In this document: piece by piece, positions 1 to 9,848 of the stretch | Numbering within the stretch: position 1 is the stretch's first letter | Layout: each line of letters opens with the position of its first letter | Assembly: GCA_900128585.1 (NCBI GenBank) | Contig: LT642289.1 | Span: forward strand, 2,064 to 25,440 | Direction of reading: 5' to 3' | Length of the DNA: 23,377 nt | Source of the DNA: Stramenopiles sp. TOSAG23-3 | Lineage: Eukaryota; Sar | Made by a program: the position numbers and the translations under genes | Notes under the pieces: generated by a model | Databases searched by the model: none | Told to the model about the DNA's origin: nothing | What the model saw: the letters and a program-made list of their open reading frames with translations, nothing else

Positions 1-165
1 TAATTAAAATTAATGTACTGCGAACTGAAATCTAGATTTAGACATTCTAGGTTTGCATTCCTTCATGAACTCTCTTTTTTAAAGATAATTTTTGTACTCT
101 TTTAAGCTCTTTACTCTTATAGTTGAGAATCTGTACGATAAATGGGGAAATTACAGAACCAGAAC
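1..165. other. AT-rich left-edge spacer
   Basis: This stretch lies 3' of the minus-strand helicase. It is AT-rich and contains no supportable gene. It is presumably the 3' untranslated and intergenic region of that gene. Confidence 0.5.
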
Positions 166-2346
166 TCAAGCAAAATCCTCCACAAATTGCTTGATTGCTT
201 CCAATGGGACCGGGCACGGGTCTTCTTTCAGAAACTCTTTGGGTAAATGTTCGGCTTCAAGCAAGACGCTGAGCATGCCCACGAACGATTTGAAGTAACC
301 GTTTACTTCCAAAATCCTCTCGGCCCTTGTGACCGCAACGTACCACAAGTTGAAGACTTCATCGTTCATGGGCTTGGCTTTGTAGTCCTCCCCGGTTTTC
401 AAAGCATTGTTGTATCCCGTGATGTCGACCAGTGGAGAAAAATCGTTTGCAAGGCGGACTTTCTTAAACTCTAACCCTTTGGACTGGTGCACAGTACTGA
501 AGCGGTACTTTGCCAACTGCCACGGAACAGTATCCGCAAGCAATTTAAGCATCAAGCCTGCAAACGATTCTGTGGCAGCCCCCCACCCTTCGACCCACGA
601 GATCAACATCAGCAGTGTCTGGTCTCTGGCATCTTCGGCCCACTTGTTCAGGGCTTCGAATGACGACCGGAATCGGGCCAAAACCTTGTCCCCTCCAAAG
701 GGCTTGTTCTCCTTTAATTTTTGGATCCGAATGGCTCGCTCCATCCAACCCTTCATTTTCTTTATCGAATTTTTGCCCACGACTCCAATCTTCAAGTCTC
801 GCAAATCAACGGCGCGAAAGTCAATTTTCTCCAGGCTGTCTTCGTCGCCTAGGCCATTCAATTCTTTCAAATGCTTCGTTACGATGTCGACCATTGTATC
901 GATCAAACCTTTATTTGTTCTTCCAATGATTGTGCAGGGGTAATTGTCTCTCTCCGTCCCCGTTGAACTGTCCACGGCGCCCGTCGACGGAGAAGGCGGA
1001 GTGGGCTGGGAGCGCTGAGTCCCGGTTCCTTTCCCCTTGCTTCCTTGGTACCGGACAAGACCGTGCACGGGCACATTCGTTTCCCAGTTTTTTTTGCCCC
1101 CCAGAAGGTTCATTTTGACCGGCTTTCCAAACTTACCGCCCTTCCCTTTGGTGACTATGTGGATGACGCAACGCTTCCACCACAAAATCAAATTAGCTGC
1201 ACGCTCGATGTTTTGGCCGAAACGAAACGAAGTTTGGAGCTTGAACATGTTCGTCAAAGTTGAGCGCACGCGCTCCAACGCGTGATCTGAGCCTCGAAAC
1301 TGGTAGATCGACTGATGAGGATCGCCAATCAAGAAACGTGCTGCATCGTGCTGGTCCCGCACCAACGCGGACTGGCACTCACTCACATCTTGCGCCTCGT
1401 CAAGAAGCACAATCTCAAACAGTTTGCCCATTTTTCTATGGACAAACTGGGCCCCATTCAACTGGGCGCACTTCAAGTAAATGTCGTGCTTGATCGGCAG
1501 CCTCGTATCTTTGATGTTGGCACAAACCTTGAAACAATTATGTGCCCACTCTACGTATGGGTACATCGCGCTCTTCGCCTCGTCGTGCCATTGTACGGCT
1601 TTGGCAGGGATGTGCTCGAGCAGAGGCTCGTGGCCTGCCGATTGACAAAACTTTTCCATCGTAGACCAAACAAAATAGCCAATGGAAGTGTAGTCTTCCG
1701 CCATCACCCCTTCGGCTTCGAAGCCCACAATTGGACCGAGGTCTTCAAACCTGTCAAAATTATCGTTTGAAATAGCAATATTTTCTCCTGCATGCTGAAG
1801 ACGAAACCACTGCAACGCCAAAGAGTGCAGTGTCATGCACTCAACGTGCGGCCCGAACCGCTTGGACGCGTCCAGCTGTGCCTCTTTGTTGAACGCGCAG
1901 TAGAGCACGGCCTTGTCTTTGTGCTGGTTGGATAAGTCGACCAGCGTCGTCGTTTTCCCTGTTCCCGCCCCGGCAATGATGGCAGCAAAGACCGAAGGGT
2001 CTGTACTGCAGCTAATAACAACTTGCTGCTCGGCTGTTGGCTGCCTCGTTGGCTGTCTCGGTGCCCGCGCAGCACATTCTTGACTGGGAAGTCTTCGCAC
2101 TTGCGGCACGTTGGCGTCGTTGGCCCTCGGTAACCACGGATCAAATGGGCTCATATCACCACCATAATCCAGCGCATACCACTTTTTCCTCCCAAAGTCG
2201 AACATCCCCCCTAATTTTTTGCACTCTTCCTTCTCTGCATACGGACAATTCAGGTACACGCGTGGAGCCGTCGATGGCGAAACCGAGTTCCTTCCCTTCA
2301 CCCGAGCCTTTTTCTTCGGTGACCTGTAACCGGGTTCCTCGGCCAT
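166..2346 (-). CDS. FBH1-like UvrD-family (SF1A) DNA helicase with DUF5710-like N-terminus
   Basis: Predicted nuclear 3'-5' DNA helicase of 726 aa, counted from the first ATG at 2346; the frame extends four codons upstream but only to a TTG. Seen: a basic NLS-like stretch at 9-19 (SPKKKARVKGR); a domain at about 29-73 with the pattern YLNCPYAEKEECKKLGG, KKWY and MSPFDPWLP, which resembles DUF5710; Walker A AGAGTGKTT with K131; motif II DEAQD at 316-320; GDPHQSIYQFRGS at 341-353; TSFRFG at 372-377; motif V TVHQSKGLEF near 618-627; motif VI NLWYVAVTRAE near 666-676. The FRFG, SKGLEF and YVAVTRA blocks match FBH1/FBXO18 closely. Family knowledge: FBH1 is an anti-recombinase that removes RAD51 and remodels stalled forks, usually inside an SCF ligase. 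Odd: no F-box is visible, so the SCF link may be absent. A Gly/Ser/Thr/Pro-rich insert lies around 435-470. Assignment as FBH1-type is strong; role is inferred. Confidence 0.9.
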   Translation of the reverse strand: MAEEPGYRSPKKKARVKGRNSVSPSTAPRVYLNCPYAEKEECKKLGGMFDFGRKKWYALDYGGDMSPFDPWLPRANDANVPQVRRLPSQECAARAPRQPTRQPTAEQQVVISCSTDPSVFAAIIAGAGTGKTTTLVDLSNQHKDKAVLYCAFNKEAQLDASKRFGPHVECMTLHSLALQWFRLQHAGENIAISNDNFDRFEDLGPIVGFEAEGVMAEDYTSIGYFVWSTMEKFCQSAGHEPLLEHIPAKAVQWHDEAKSAMYPYVEWAHNCFKVCANIKDTRLPIKHDIYLKCAQLNGAQFVHRKMGKLFEIVLLDEAQDVSECQSALVRDQHDAARFLIGDPHQSIYQFRGSDHALERVRSTLTNMFKLQTSFRFGQNIERAANLILWWKRCVIHIVTKGKGGKFGKPVKMNLLGGKKNWETNVPVHGLVRYQGSKGKGTGTQRSQPTPPSPSTGAVDSSTGTERDNYPCTIIGRTNKGLIDTMVDIVTKHLKELNGLGDEDSLEKIDFRAVDLRDLKIGVVGKNSIKKMKGWMERAIRIQKLKENKPFGGDKVLARFRSSFEALNKWAEDARDQTLLMLISWVEGWGAATESFAGLMLKLLADTVPWQLAKYRFSTVHQSKGLEFKKVRLANDFSPLVDITGYNNALKTGEDYKAKPMNDEVFNLWYVAVTRAERILEVNGYFKSFVGMLSVLLEAEHLPKEFLKEDPCPVPLEAIKQFVEDFA

Positions 2347-2752
2347 TTTTTTGGACAAAATAAAAAATACTTTAGAAAACTATATTAACAACAAAGACTA
2401 AACAGTACAAATATCATCCTATTCAAATAAAACAATGAATCTGCCTTCGTTTTCTTCCGTTCATAATATTTTTTTACACATTGTATTGTTGAAAATGTAT
2501 AGTGTCTATTTAGTTAGAATGAAAACTTTCGCAGTTTATCTTCCCGTCGTCGTCGGTAGTATAATACCATGCTTATTACAAGATACAAGATAACCACAAA
2601 GGGACAGCACAGGATGTGAACTTCACAAGAAGAAAAAAAGAAGAACCCGCGAAAGTACCAGGAGCTCAAGAGAATTTTAGTATATTAATTATACATACTA
2701 TTTTTAATATTTCTTACCTATAAAAAAACGAACAATTCTTTTTCGATTTCTT

Positions 2753-2784
2753 CTTCTTTTCTTCTTTTCTTCTTTTCTTCTTTT
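2753..2784 (+). repeat. (CTTCTTTT)4 microsatellite
   Basis: Four perfect tandem copies of CTTCTTTT, 32 bp, followed by a partial unit. It is a polypyrimidine tract on the plus strand, hence polypurine on the coding strand of the flanking minus-strand genes. It lies about 120 bp past the stop codon of the nuclease-helicase. Confidence 0.95.
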
Positions 2785-2851
2785 CATTATTATTTTAATA
2801 TTTCTATGAAAGCTTAAAAATATGGTGGAGGGTCGTCTATTCCTCATTACA

Positions 2852-2857
2852 TTTATT
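2852..2857 (-). terminator. Candidate poly(A) signal AATAAA for the nuclease-helicase gene
   Basis: TTTATT on the plus strand reads AATAAA on the minus strand. It sits about 50 nt downstream of the stop codon at 2907. The hexamer is common in AT-rich DNA, so this rests on position only. Confidence 0.35.
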
Positions 2858-2906
2858 TGTTTTTTGTCTTACTCACTATGTTGTCTTTGTATACTATTTT
2901 TTTGCA

Positions 2907-5900
2907 TTATTTTCTTGCACCGTTCATATGGCCACACTGATCGTACAGCTTTTTAAATTTTTTAGATTTTTTAGATTTTCGTGTCCCAGATCCTGTTGGG
3001 TTTACAGTATCCGGCGATGATTTTCGTTTCGGGGAGGGGTAGTCAGCAGATTCGAACGGTTGATTTCCACTGCTTCCTGCTCCTTCGCCGGCGCTCGGCG
3101 CACGTGGTTTTGCGTCAATAATTTCAGAGGATGCTGGTGCGGATACTTTCCTGTCCAAGCTGCTGGGGGTTGTGGGTATCACTGGGCTGCTGACGGCAAA
3201 CGATGCGCAGCCCTCACCGAGGCTTCTGTCCAAACTTGGTGGCAGAGGCAATGGTGGACAATTACGTTGCATCGCTTTGGCGCTCGCGCGGTCAGATGGT
3301 GAGGGAGCGAATGTTGCTGCGGAAAGTACATTCCCGCCTATTTTGTCGTTTCCATTTGCAAGAGAGACGCTGGGTGATTCTACATTCAATGTTGATGGAA
3401 CGCTCGCGGAAGTTGGTTGGTCGGAACCTTGAACGCTCATTGAACACAATCCATCTGACAAATACCTGACGTTCTGCGGTCCAGGAGAACTGGTCAGTAT
3501 GCCTTGGCTGTTTCCGCCAATGCTTGGGCTTTTAAGATAGGCCTCGTGAGATTCTTCGTCTGAATCACTGTCGGATGAAGCGCAATATGAACAATGTGAC
3601 AAACTAATAATGTCGTTCTTTAGTGACTGGCCTTGAGAACTTGCAATTAATTGTGACTCAACTGATTCTTGCACCACCAACGTGCTGCCACCACCGCTTG
3701 AGTTGCTCTCGATGGTCCCAGCTATAGAAAGTCCAGAGCTGTCGGTTTCATGTCCACACAAGTGTTCAAAAATATGGTAATCCTGCTCACCGCTCTTGGG
3801 GCAGCACAAGTGGTAAACCCCTTGCAGCAGCGAGTGCCCTTCTTCCGCGTTTGGGTTTTCGAATATGTCGAACGAAGGATTAATGATGGGATCTGACACG
3901 ATGAAAATTACTTTTGATTTAGCCCTAGTAAGTGCCACGATTAATCGGTTACGGGAAAACAAGAAACTGCTTTCTGCACGAACCATGCTGCTGTCAACAA
4001 ATCCATAGCATATGATCACCAGCGCAGCTTCTTGCCCTTGCATGCATTCGACAGTGTTTACAGTCACCCCTTCGAGATGCCGCTCAGAGATGCCGTTGAG
4101 TATCGCTTTCCGCTGTACATGGTGCGGTGTGATACAGAACACTCGGCCTTCGTCTTCAGAAGATTCTCTATAGCGGTTGACAATACGTGCAACCAGCTCT
4201 GCTTCGAAACTTCGGCCCTCCTCGTTTGTGAATGGCTCGGGCGCGCTAGAGGCAAGCTTAACCATTGTCACGGCATGCTTTGGGTTTAGATATTGGTTTA
4301 ACTTATCATCCAGAGCACTCCGTGGAGGTGGCGGTTCAAACTTCAGGCGCTCTGCACGGGCATAGACGCCGGCTGCATTCATCCGGCACTTACAGCCGCC
4401 GTTAGAGCAAATTTTGTACGAAGAGTAGCCTAGCGTATGCTCTGTCATTTTCGCGAGCGGGCGGCTCATTCGATGGTTTTCGTTCAGCTGTTTAAAATAA
4501 GACCCATCAGGATCAGCCTGCCCTGCCAGTTCAGTTGCAAGACGATTCTTAAGGTAAGTGAGAAAAGACTCGTACACTCTTGGCTGTGTTATTTCAGCTT
4601 CCAAATCTTTAGGGTACTCCTCGTGGACAATTGGTGCAAGTTGGAAATGGTCCCCAACTACAACTAAGCGCCCCTTGTCCTTCTGCAGCAAATTTATTGC
4701 AAGTGCTGCTTCTGGGACTCTCAACTGGGAAGCTTCATCTACGAACAGCATATCAAATTCATAAGTTTTCTTGGCTGTTTTGTCCAAAAAATTACGCTTG
4801 AAACGGTTGAGTGTCCATACTGTAGCACCAATGACGCACTGCGGGTTATCCTCCAAGAACTTCGTCATGGAATTGGGACGACGAATCTCCACCAATGGTG
4901 CAATTAGCTTGGGGTCGGCCTGTATCCATACCAGCCTTCCGCCAGCAAGTAATCGAACTTTGTATCGGCTCGATTCAACATCAACTTCGATTACTGTACC
5001 TATGGCCCAATCTCCGCTATATTTTACAACGCATTCGTCACCCGGACGATATACCTTTTTCTGAGGACTATTTTGCATTTTGCAAACCCTCACCGTATCA
5101 TCTAGCTTTCTAATTTTCTTTAACAAGTTGTTGATTGCCTCGTGTGTTGCAGCCGATACCAGTATCCGGAATGGCACATTTGCTAATATGAAAATTCGAA
5201 TCAGTTGAACTATTGTGCTTCCCGAAAAGAAAGTTTTGCCACTTCCTGGGGGTCCCCAAACAATTACTAGTCGGTGAGTTCGAATGGCCTCAAATATGTC
5301 GCTCTGTGAACTAGTCATTGAGAGCCCTGTTTTGCAGTCGCCCCCGTGTGTATTTATTGGTCCCTGGAAAGCCTGCAGGGCCGCAGTGTTCTTTCGCAGC
5401 CGTTCGCACCAAGCCAAAGGAGAATTCATGACGTACCAATAAGTGCTTACTTGAAGGCACCCAAATGCTTTGGCTTCGTCCGAAATGTAATTTTGAAGCT
5501 TTTGTGTGTTGAAATCTACGAAACGTGCGTGAACAGAGAATAATTTGTTCCGGTGGTTGCGAAAGTTGATGCCCGATGCTCTTTGAAACTGATGTTTGCC
5601 ATTTTTCTTCTTCTTCTGCATAATTGTGAGATTAAGTGTCACCAAATTATTTTCCTTGTCGATTTTGACAACTCTGCAAAAGCATAGTGGCCAATTGCAA
5701 CCGGGGTGCATGTTATAAGCTCGGTTGCACATACGCAAGTCGCTGTACTTCACAATATTTTGCTGCAACTTATTATTGTCTTTTCCCTCGACTAAAATGT
5801 AAGGACATGCCCCAAATTTGCAGTCGTCCAAGCTATCGATTCCAGCGATACATCGGAAGATAACGTCGCCCGAAATATTTTCATAGAGATATTTGCCATC

Positions 5901-8782
5901 TACTGATCCATCAGCGTATGCTTCAAAACGCAATACTGCTATTTTATCTTGTGTAATCTGATTTGGCAACGACGTTGTTCGGGACTGTAATTTTTCCCTA
6001 TATCTAGAAAGGAATTCAAAGTCAACAAAAAATCGCATTTTTTGGTACATAATGTCCTCAAATTGCAGCGGTGGGTCGACTTTAAGCGTGTCCGCTTCTT
6101 TCGGCAAAAACTTGGCAACGCCACGGCCAGGGGCTCTTAGGGCGCACAAAAGTGCGTTGCAAGCGCTTAACTCCCTCAGCAAGAGCGCTTTTAGTCGTTT
6201 GTATTTGTCGTCACTGACGCGGGCTTTGAATGCGTGCGCTAGCGCCCATGACTCGTAGATCCCCTGCTCCCCGAAACTGTCTAGCGCCTGTTCGTACGCT
6301 TCGGGGGAAATGTCGAGCGGCTTGTTACACAAACACTTCATTACGTCTTTCACGGTATAAAATGATGGAATCGGTAAAGCCACAAGTTTTTTTATTTCTT
6401 CCAATACGACGGAAAAACGTGGAAGCACATCTTGAAGTGCCTGCGTTTTCATATCCGGCTGGTGCTTCCAAACAATGTCGTCTGCTGTGTGCATCAGAAC
6501 GTACAAACATTTGAGGGTATTTTCAAAACCCACTTGATTCGGATCTGAGCCTTCTCTCTTGTAAGTTTCCAGCAAGTCAATCAACGAGGATACAATTGTT
6601 GCTGCAGTGTTTCTGTCTACAACATAGAACGACGTTTTTGGCTTCGATTCTGGGTTCAACTCCGTCAGTTCATCCATAATTTCTACCATGTCAGAAACGA
6701 ATTTTTTCATCAGTCCTCGGGACGCCTCCATGAATGTTTCGAATTTTTTAACCATATTCACGGGTCCTTGTGATTGTTTCGCCCCCTCCGGCGATTGTCT
6801 CTCATCCCCTTCGTTCCTTTCGGGGGCCATATTGGACGGTCGCGGAATGACTTCAAAATAAGTTTTTGTCCACTGATTGTAGCTGTAGTCCGTTCCTGGT
6901 GCATTTGCACCAGATCTGGTGCAAATGCAGTAGGAATATACACAATCGGAGCGCAAATCTTTCGGCATGGCAATAAAAACTCCCCAATCTTCTTCATTCG
7001 GAATTTGAAGACTGTATGCGCCTGTGGGATAAAACACCTGCTTTTTCCAACGGTCATCTGCCTTCGAACGGTTTGTATTGTATTCCTGCAAAGCTTTCAG
7101 CTTTGGAATGCCCCCGTCCAGCAGACCGCAAGCGTCGAACTTGACACCAAGTGTCGCACTCAAATTCCTTCTTTCTTCGAGCGACGTGGATGGATTTCCG
7201 ACGTCATTGCCTTCTACGTGTTCGCTTGCTTTTAATTGCGCCAGGCACTTGCTCAGGCTTTCGATATCTTCGCATGCGCCAACTGCAGGTGCAATGCTGT
7301 GGTTCCCCGCCAATGCCTCATTTTTTCTCCCGACAAAACTTTCGAGCCATTCTTTCTGCTCCCGCTCTATGTGCGGGATCTGCGAAAGCGTTTTCTTCTT
7401 GCTGGCTTCCGTTCTGCACTTATCAAACCAGCGGCAGCCCACACAACGCTCAGAAAAATGCCACTTTTGAACACTGTGCCCTTTTGTATAGTTTTCTTCC
7501 GTCAGAATAGTCGGCAATGTATGTTCGATGAATCGGTCCAGTGCTGGGATCATATCGCACAAGGAAAACATGGAGGGGGCCGTTTTACCATTCAACCACA
7601 CACCTGCAACATCAGAAATCTTTACCTGCGTTTTGTACGTCGTGTTTGTGACTTCGACTATTTTGCGCAGTGCGATACCGTAAAACGTTACTTGCGCGCG
7701 ATGTTCGAGTTTGATGTACCTTGACGCTTTTGCGTCAATTACAACTGCAATTCGTTCCTTCTTCTCGTTTTCTTCTATCACGATTAAATCTGGCATAAAG
7801 CGGGTAAACTTGACTGCGCCCTTCAGCTCATTTTCGTAAAACTCGGGGGGGACCTGGAACAGGGTTTGAAACAGGACGGTGCCTGAAAAGGGGGGTGGGG
7901 TATAAGTCAGCGATGCCATGAATGAGACATGTAAAGAAGGGTTGAACAAAGTAGATACTTACCAACTTCTGCGGTATGTAAAAGCTCCCGGGAACGACGG
8001 GCCTGGACCAAATAGAACTTACATGTATCGTCGTGCCGCTCCTCGGGAAATTTGCAACGGCACTTAGATCGTGTTCTTGCCAGTTTTTCTAAATCGATTA
8101 CCGTCTTTTTATTCAGGTTGGGGGTCTGCAGTTCGTCTCGGGCTGCTTGTACTGGGTTCTGTGCTTTGTTCAGCTCGTGCCACCGTTCAGGCAGGCCAGT
8201 GTTCTGCAAGTGTTCCACCAGCCGGTCCTCCCAGTCAAATCCTTTGTCCAGCACCGACGACATCCGACTGCCCTTGCGTACAATTTCATGCATATCGGTA
8301 GACTTATGGCCCAATAAATTCTGCATTTCACCGCCACCACCACCTTTTACAGCTGAACCTAAATGCAAATAACGCTCACAACCGTAATGAAAGAACCAAC
8401 CAAGCATTGACGGGGATATAAAGAACTTTGGCTGCGAGGTAGTGGGACGATTGTTCCGGGCCGCCGCCCTCGACGCCTTTCGTGCGTTTTCCTGTTCCCG
8501 CCGCCGTTCTTTCCCGTGCAAATGGTCCGTGTAATGTTTCAAAATAGTGTCCAAGTCCAACGCGATTCGTTTTTTGCACGTCTCGCAGCGAATCGCCTGG
8601 AGTTTCGCCTCTAGCCCCTCGCGGAAGTCACTGATAGCAACCATGCTAAACAAGCCATTGGAATCACGAAGCCTTGTTTTCGTTTCTTCGGGGATATTCC
8701 CGGGCAAGGCAGCAATGGCGGCCTCTAGTTGCTCCCCCGGAGCTTCACGTTCATTCACCGCACCGCCACTAATATCGGCCAT
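2907..8782 (-). CDS. DNA2-like Fe-S nuclease / SF1B helicase with Tudor-like insertion (join of 8782-7963 and 7882-2907)
   Basis: Two exons joined through an 80-nt intron give about 1931 aa from ATG 8782. Seen in order: possible C2H2 finger at 66-87 (C66, C69, H83, H87); a RecB/Cas4-type nuclease with C135 in GCERYLHL, D305 in PDL, D323 and K325 in the DAK motif, Q337 and Y341 as QxxxY, then C420, C423, C429 as CxxCx5C; a beta-rich Cys-containing region at about 880-1080; helicase motif I GPPGSGKT near 1150-1157; a Tudor/Agenet-like segment near 1218-1260; motif II DEAS at 1322; GDHFQLAP at 1350; NENHRM at 1407; VECMQGQE at 1551; NRLIVALTRAK at 1585-1595; then about 300 Ser/Pro-rich residues ending in Lys-rich NLS-like motifs. 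Family knowledge: DNA2 and Cas4 use this cysteine spacing to bind a 4Fe-4S cluster; DNA2 resects DNA ends and processes replication intermediates. The motif V/VI wording differs from classical DNA2, so this may be a distinct nuclease-helicase family with a related plan. The predicted site of action is the nucleus. Confidence 0.88.
6900..6929. repeat. Perfect 30-bp palindrome inside the nuclease-helicase CDS
   Basis: TGCATTTGCACCAGA is followed directly by its exact reverse complement, with no spacer. It occupies exactly ten codons of the gene, residues 592-601 (CICTRSGANA). The flanking bases (G at 6899 and G at 6930) do not pair, so the palindrome has sharp ends. Confidence 0.97.
7883..7962 (-). 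other. Spliceosomal intron (80 nt, phase 1) in the nuclease-helicase gene
   Basis: On the minus strand the exon ends at 7963 in ...GAAGTTG, followed by the consensus donor GTAAGTATC. The intron ends in CCCCCCTTTTCAG at 7883, with a branch-like CTGAC about 25 nt upstream of the acceptor. The first exon leaves one extra base (820 nt = 273 codons + 1) and the second begins at codon position 2, so splicing restores one frame and makes GGC (Gly274). The join links the first Fe-S cysteine (C135) to the DAK nuclease motif and the other three cysteines, which is strong independent support. Unspliced, the frame stops at 7907. Confidence 0.93.
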
Positions 8783-9091
8783 CTGTTCTTCTTTGCAGCC
8801 AGTTTAAGCTGCCAGCGGATTTACGAGGTTTTCTATATATTCTGTTCGTGCCTTGAAAACAAGAAAACTACTCTTACCGTGACCCAAAAAATGTACGAAC
8901 AAGCCTAACAAAATATTGTTGTTGTGTGATAATACCCGTATGTATTATTCTGTAAGAAGAAAAAAGGAACGCGAAAAAAGAAAAAAAAGAAGATATATAT
9001 TTTTTTTTGCTCCTCCTACTATGGTATAATATTATTCTATGTGTCATTCTCCCTCCTGTGTGTACCTCTTCCTCCTTGTCATTTCGCGGTT

Positions 9092-9115
9092 TTCTTCTTC
9101 TTCTTCTTCTTCTTC
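9092..9115 (+). repeat. (TTC)8 microsatellite
   Basis: Eight perfect TTC units. About 100-200 bp downstream the same strand turns into GAA/AAG-rich sequence (about 9208-9320), so complementary purine and pyrimidine arms sit close together. Confidence 0.93.
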
Positions 9116-9777
9116 CTCAACAATCAACCTTTTTTTATACAACATGCAATCAGCGTTCGGTACATTTTGGTTCGTACATTGTTCACCCTGCTGATATATA
9201 TATTCTAAAGAAGAAGACGACTATCTTTTATCAAAAAAAGAAGACGAATACGCCTCGTAGTTATGATGAAAGAAGAAAGAAGAACGAACGAAGAAGAAGA
9301 ATGAAAAAAAAGGAGAGAAATAGTTTTTAATATTTTTAAGTTATATTTCGCATTTATTAAATGTTCGAGGTTCGTACTCTCGAATGTATTATTATCAGTT
9401 AATGTCACTAGATGCCGCAACCAGAACCTTGCTGTGTCATGAAATTTAACACTCATAGCATAATATGTGTCCTTCCCTCTCTCTACATAAAGAAAGTTTT
9501 AAAAATGTTTAAAGATATTATTAATACGTGCAACGCACACAGCAGGAGGAAAAAACATCGGATAAGTAAGAGTTGGCTTCTACCAGTATACTTAAGACCG
9601 CAACAAGTATAGGGAATCCCTAATTTTCGGTTTCATATTTTCCGTCTTTAAAGCAATGCGCTGTGCTGGGAGATATAGAGATACGAAGAACGGCCGGTAT
9701 GATGAGAATGCCGTAATTTATTATTATTATTATATAATAGTTGTTCATATTTTCATTTCTTTCTTTCTCAATTCTTT

Positions 9778-9803
9778 CTTTCCATTCCATCTTTCCATTC
9801 CAT
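9778..9803 (+). repeat. Two tandem copies of CTTTCCATTCCAT
   Basis: A 13-bp unit is present twice without mismatch and is followed by a partial third unit (CTTTCC). It directly precedes the TTTC microsatellite and is part of the same pyrimidine-rich block. Confidence 0.9.
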
Positions 9804-9814
9804 CTTTCCTTCTA

Positions 9815-9816
9815 TT

Positions 9817-9846
<30 letters not shown>
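9815..9846 (+). repeat. (TTTC)8 microsatellite
   Basis: Eight perfect TTTC units, 32 bp, about 195 bp upstream of the ATG of the 118-aa protein gene. Confidence 0.95.

Positions 9847-9848
<2 letters not shown>

Larger units (their letters stand above)
2347..2906. other. Intergenic spacer between two minus-strand helicase genes
   Basis: It holds the upstream region of the FBH1-like gene and the 3' region of the nuclease-helicase. It is AT-rich, with an octamer pyrimidine repeat at 2753-2784 and a candidate poly(A) signal at 2852-2857 on the minus strand. No RNA gene or further ORF was recognised. Confidence 0.6.

Noticed and set aside
9007-9330. Open frame of about 107 codons with a hydrophobic start
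   Set aside because: It is a translation of TTC/AAG low-complexity DNA, starts with TTG and resembles no protein.
9364-9384. TTCGAG...CTCGAA hairpin that resembles part of a tRNA arm
   Set aside because: No acceptor stem, anticodon arm or CCA-proximal pairing could be built around it.
9412-9612. 66-codon ATG-started frame
   Set aside because: It lies in AT-rich spacer, has no recognisable motif and no compositional change from its surroundings.
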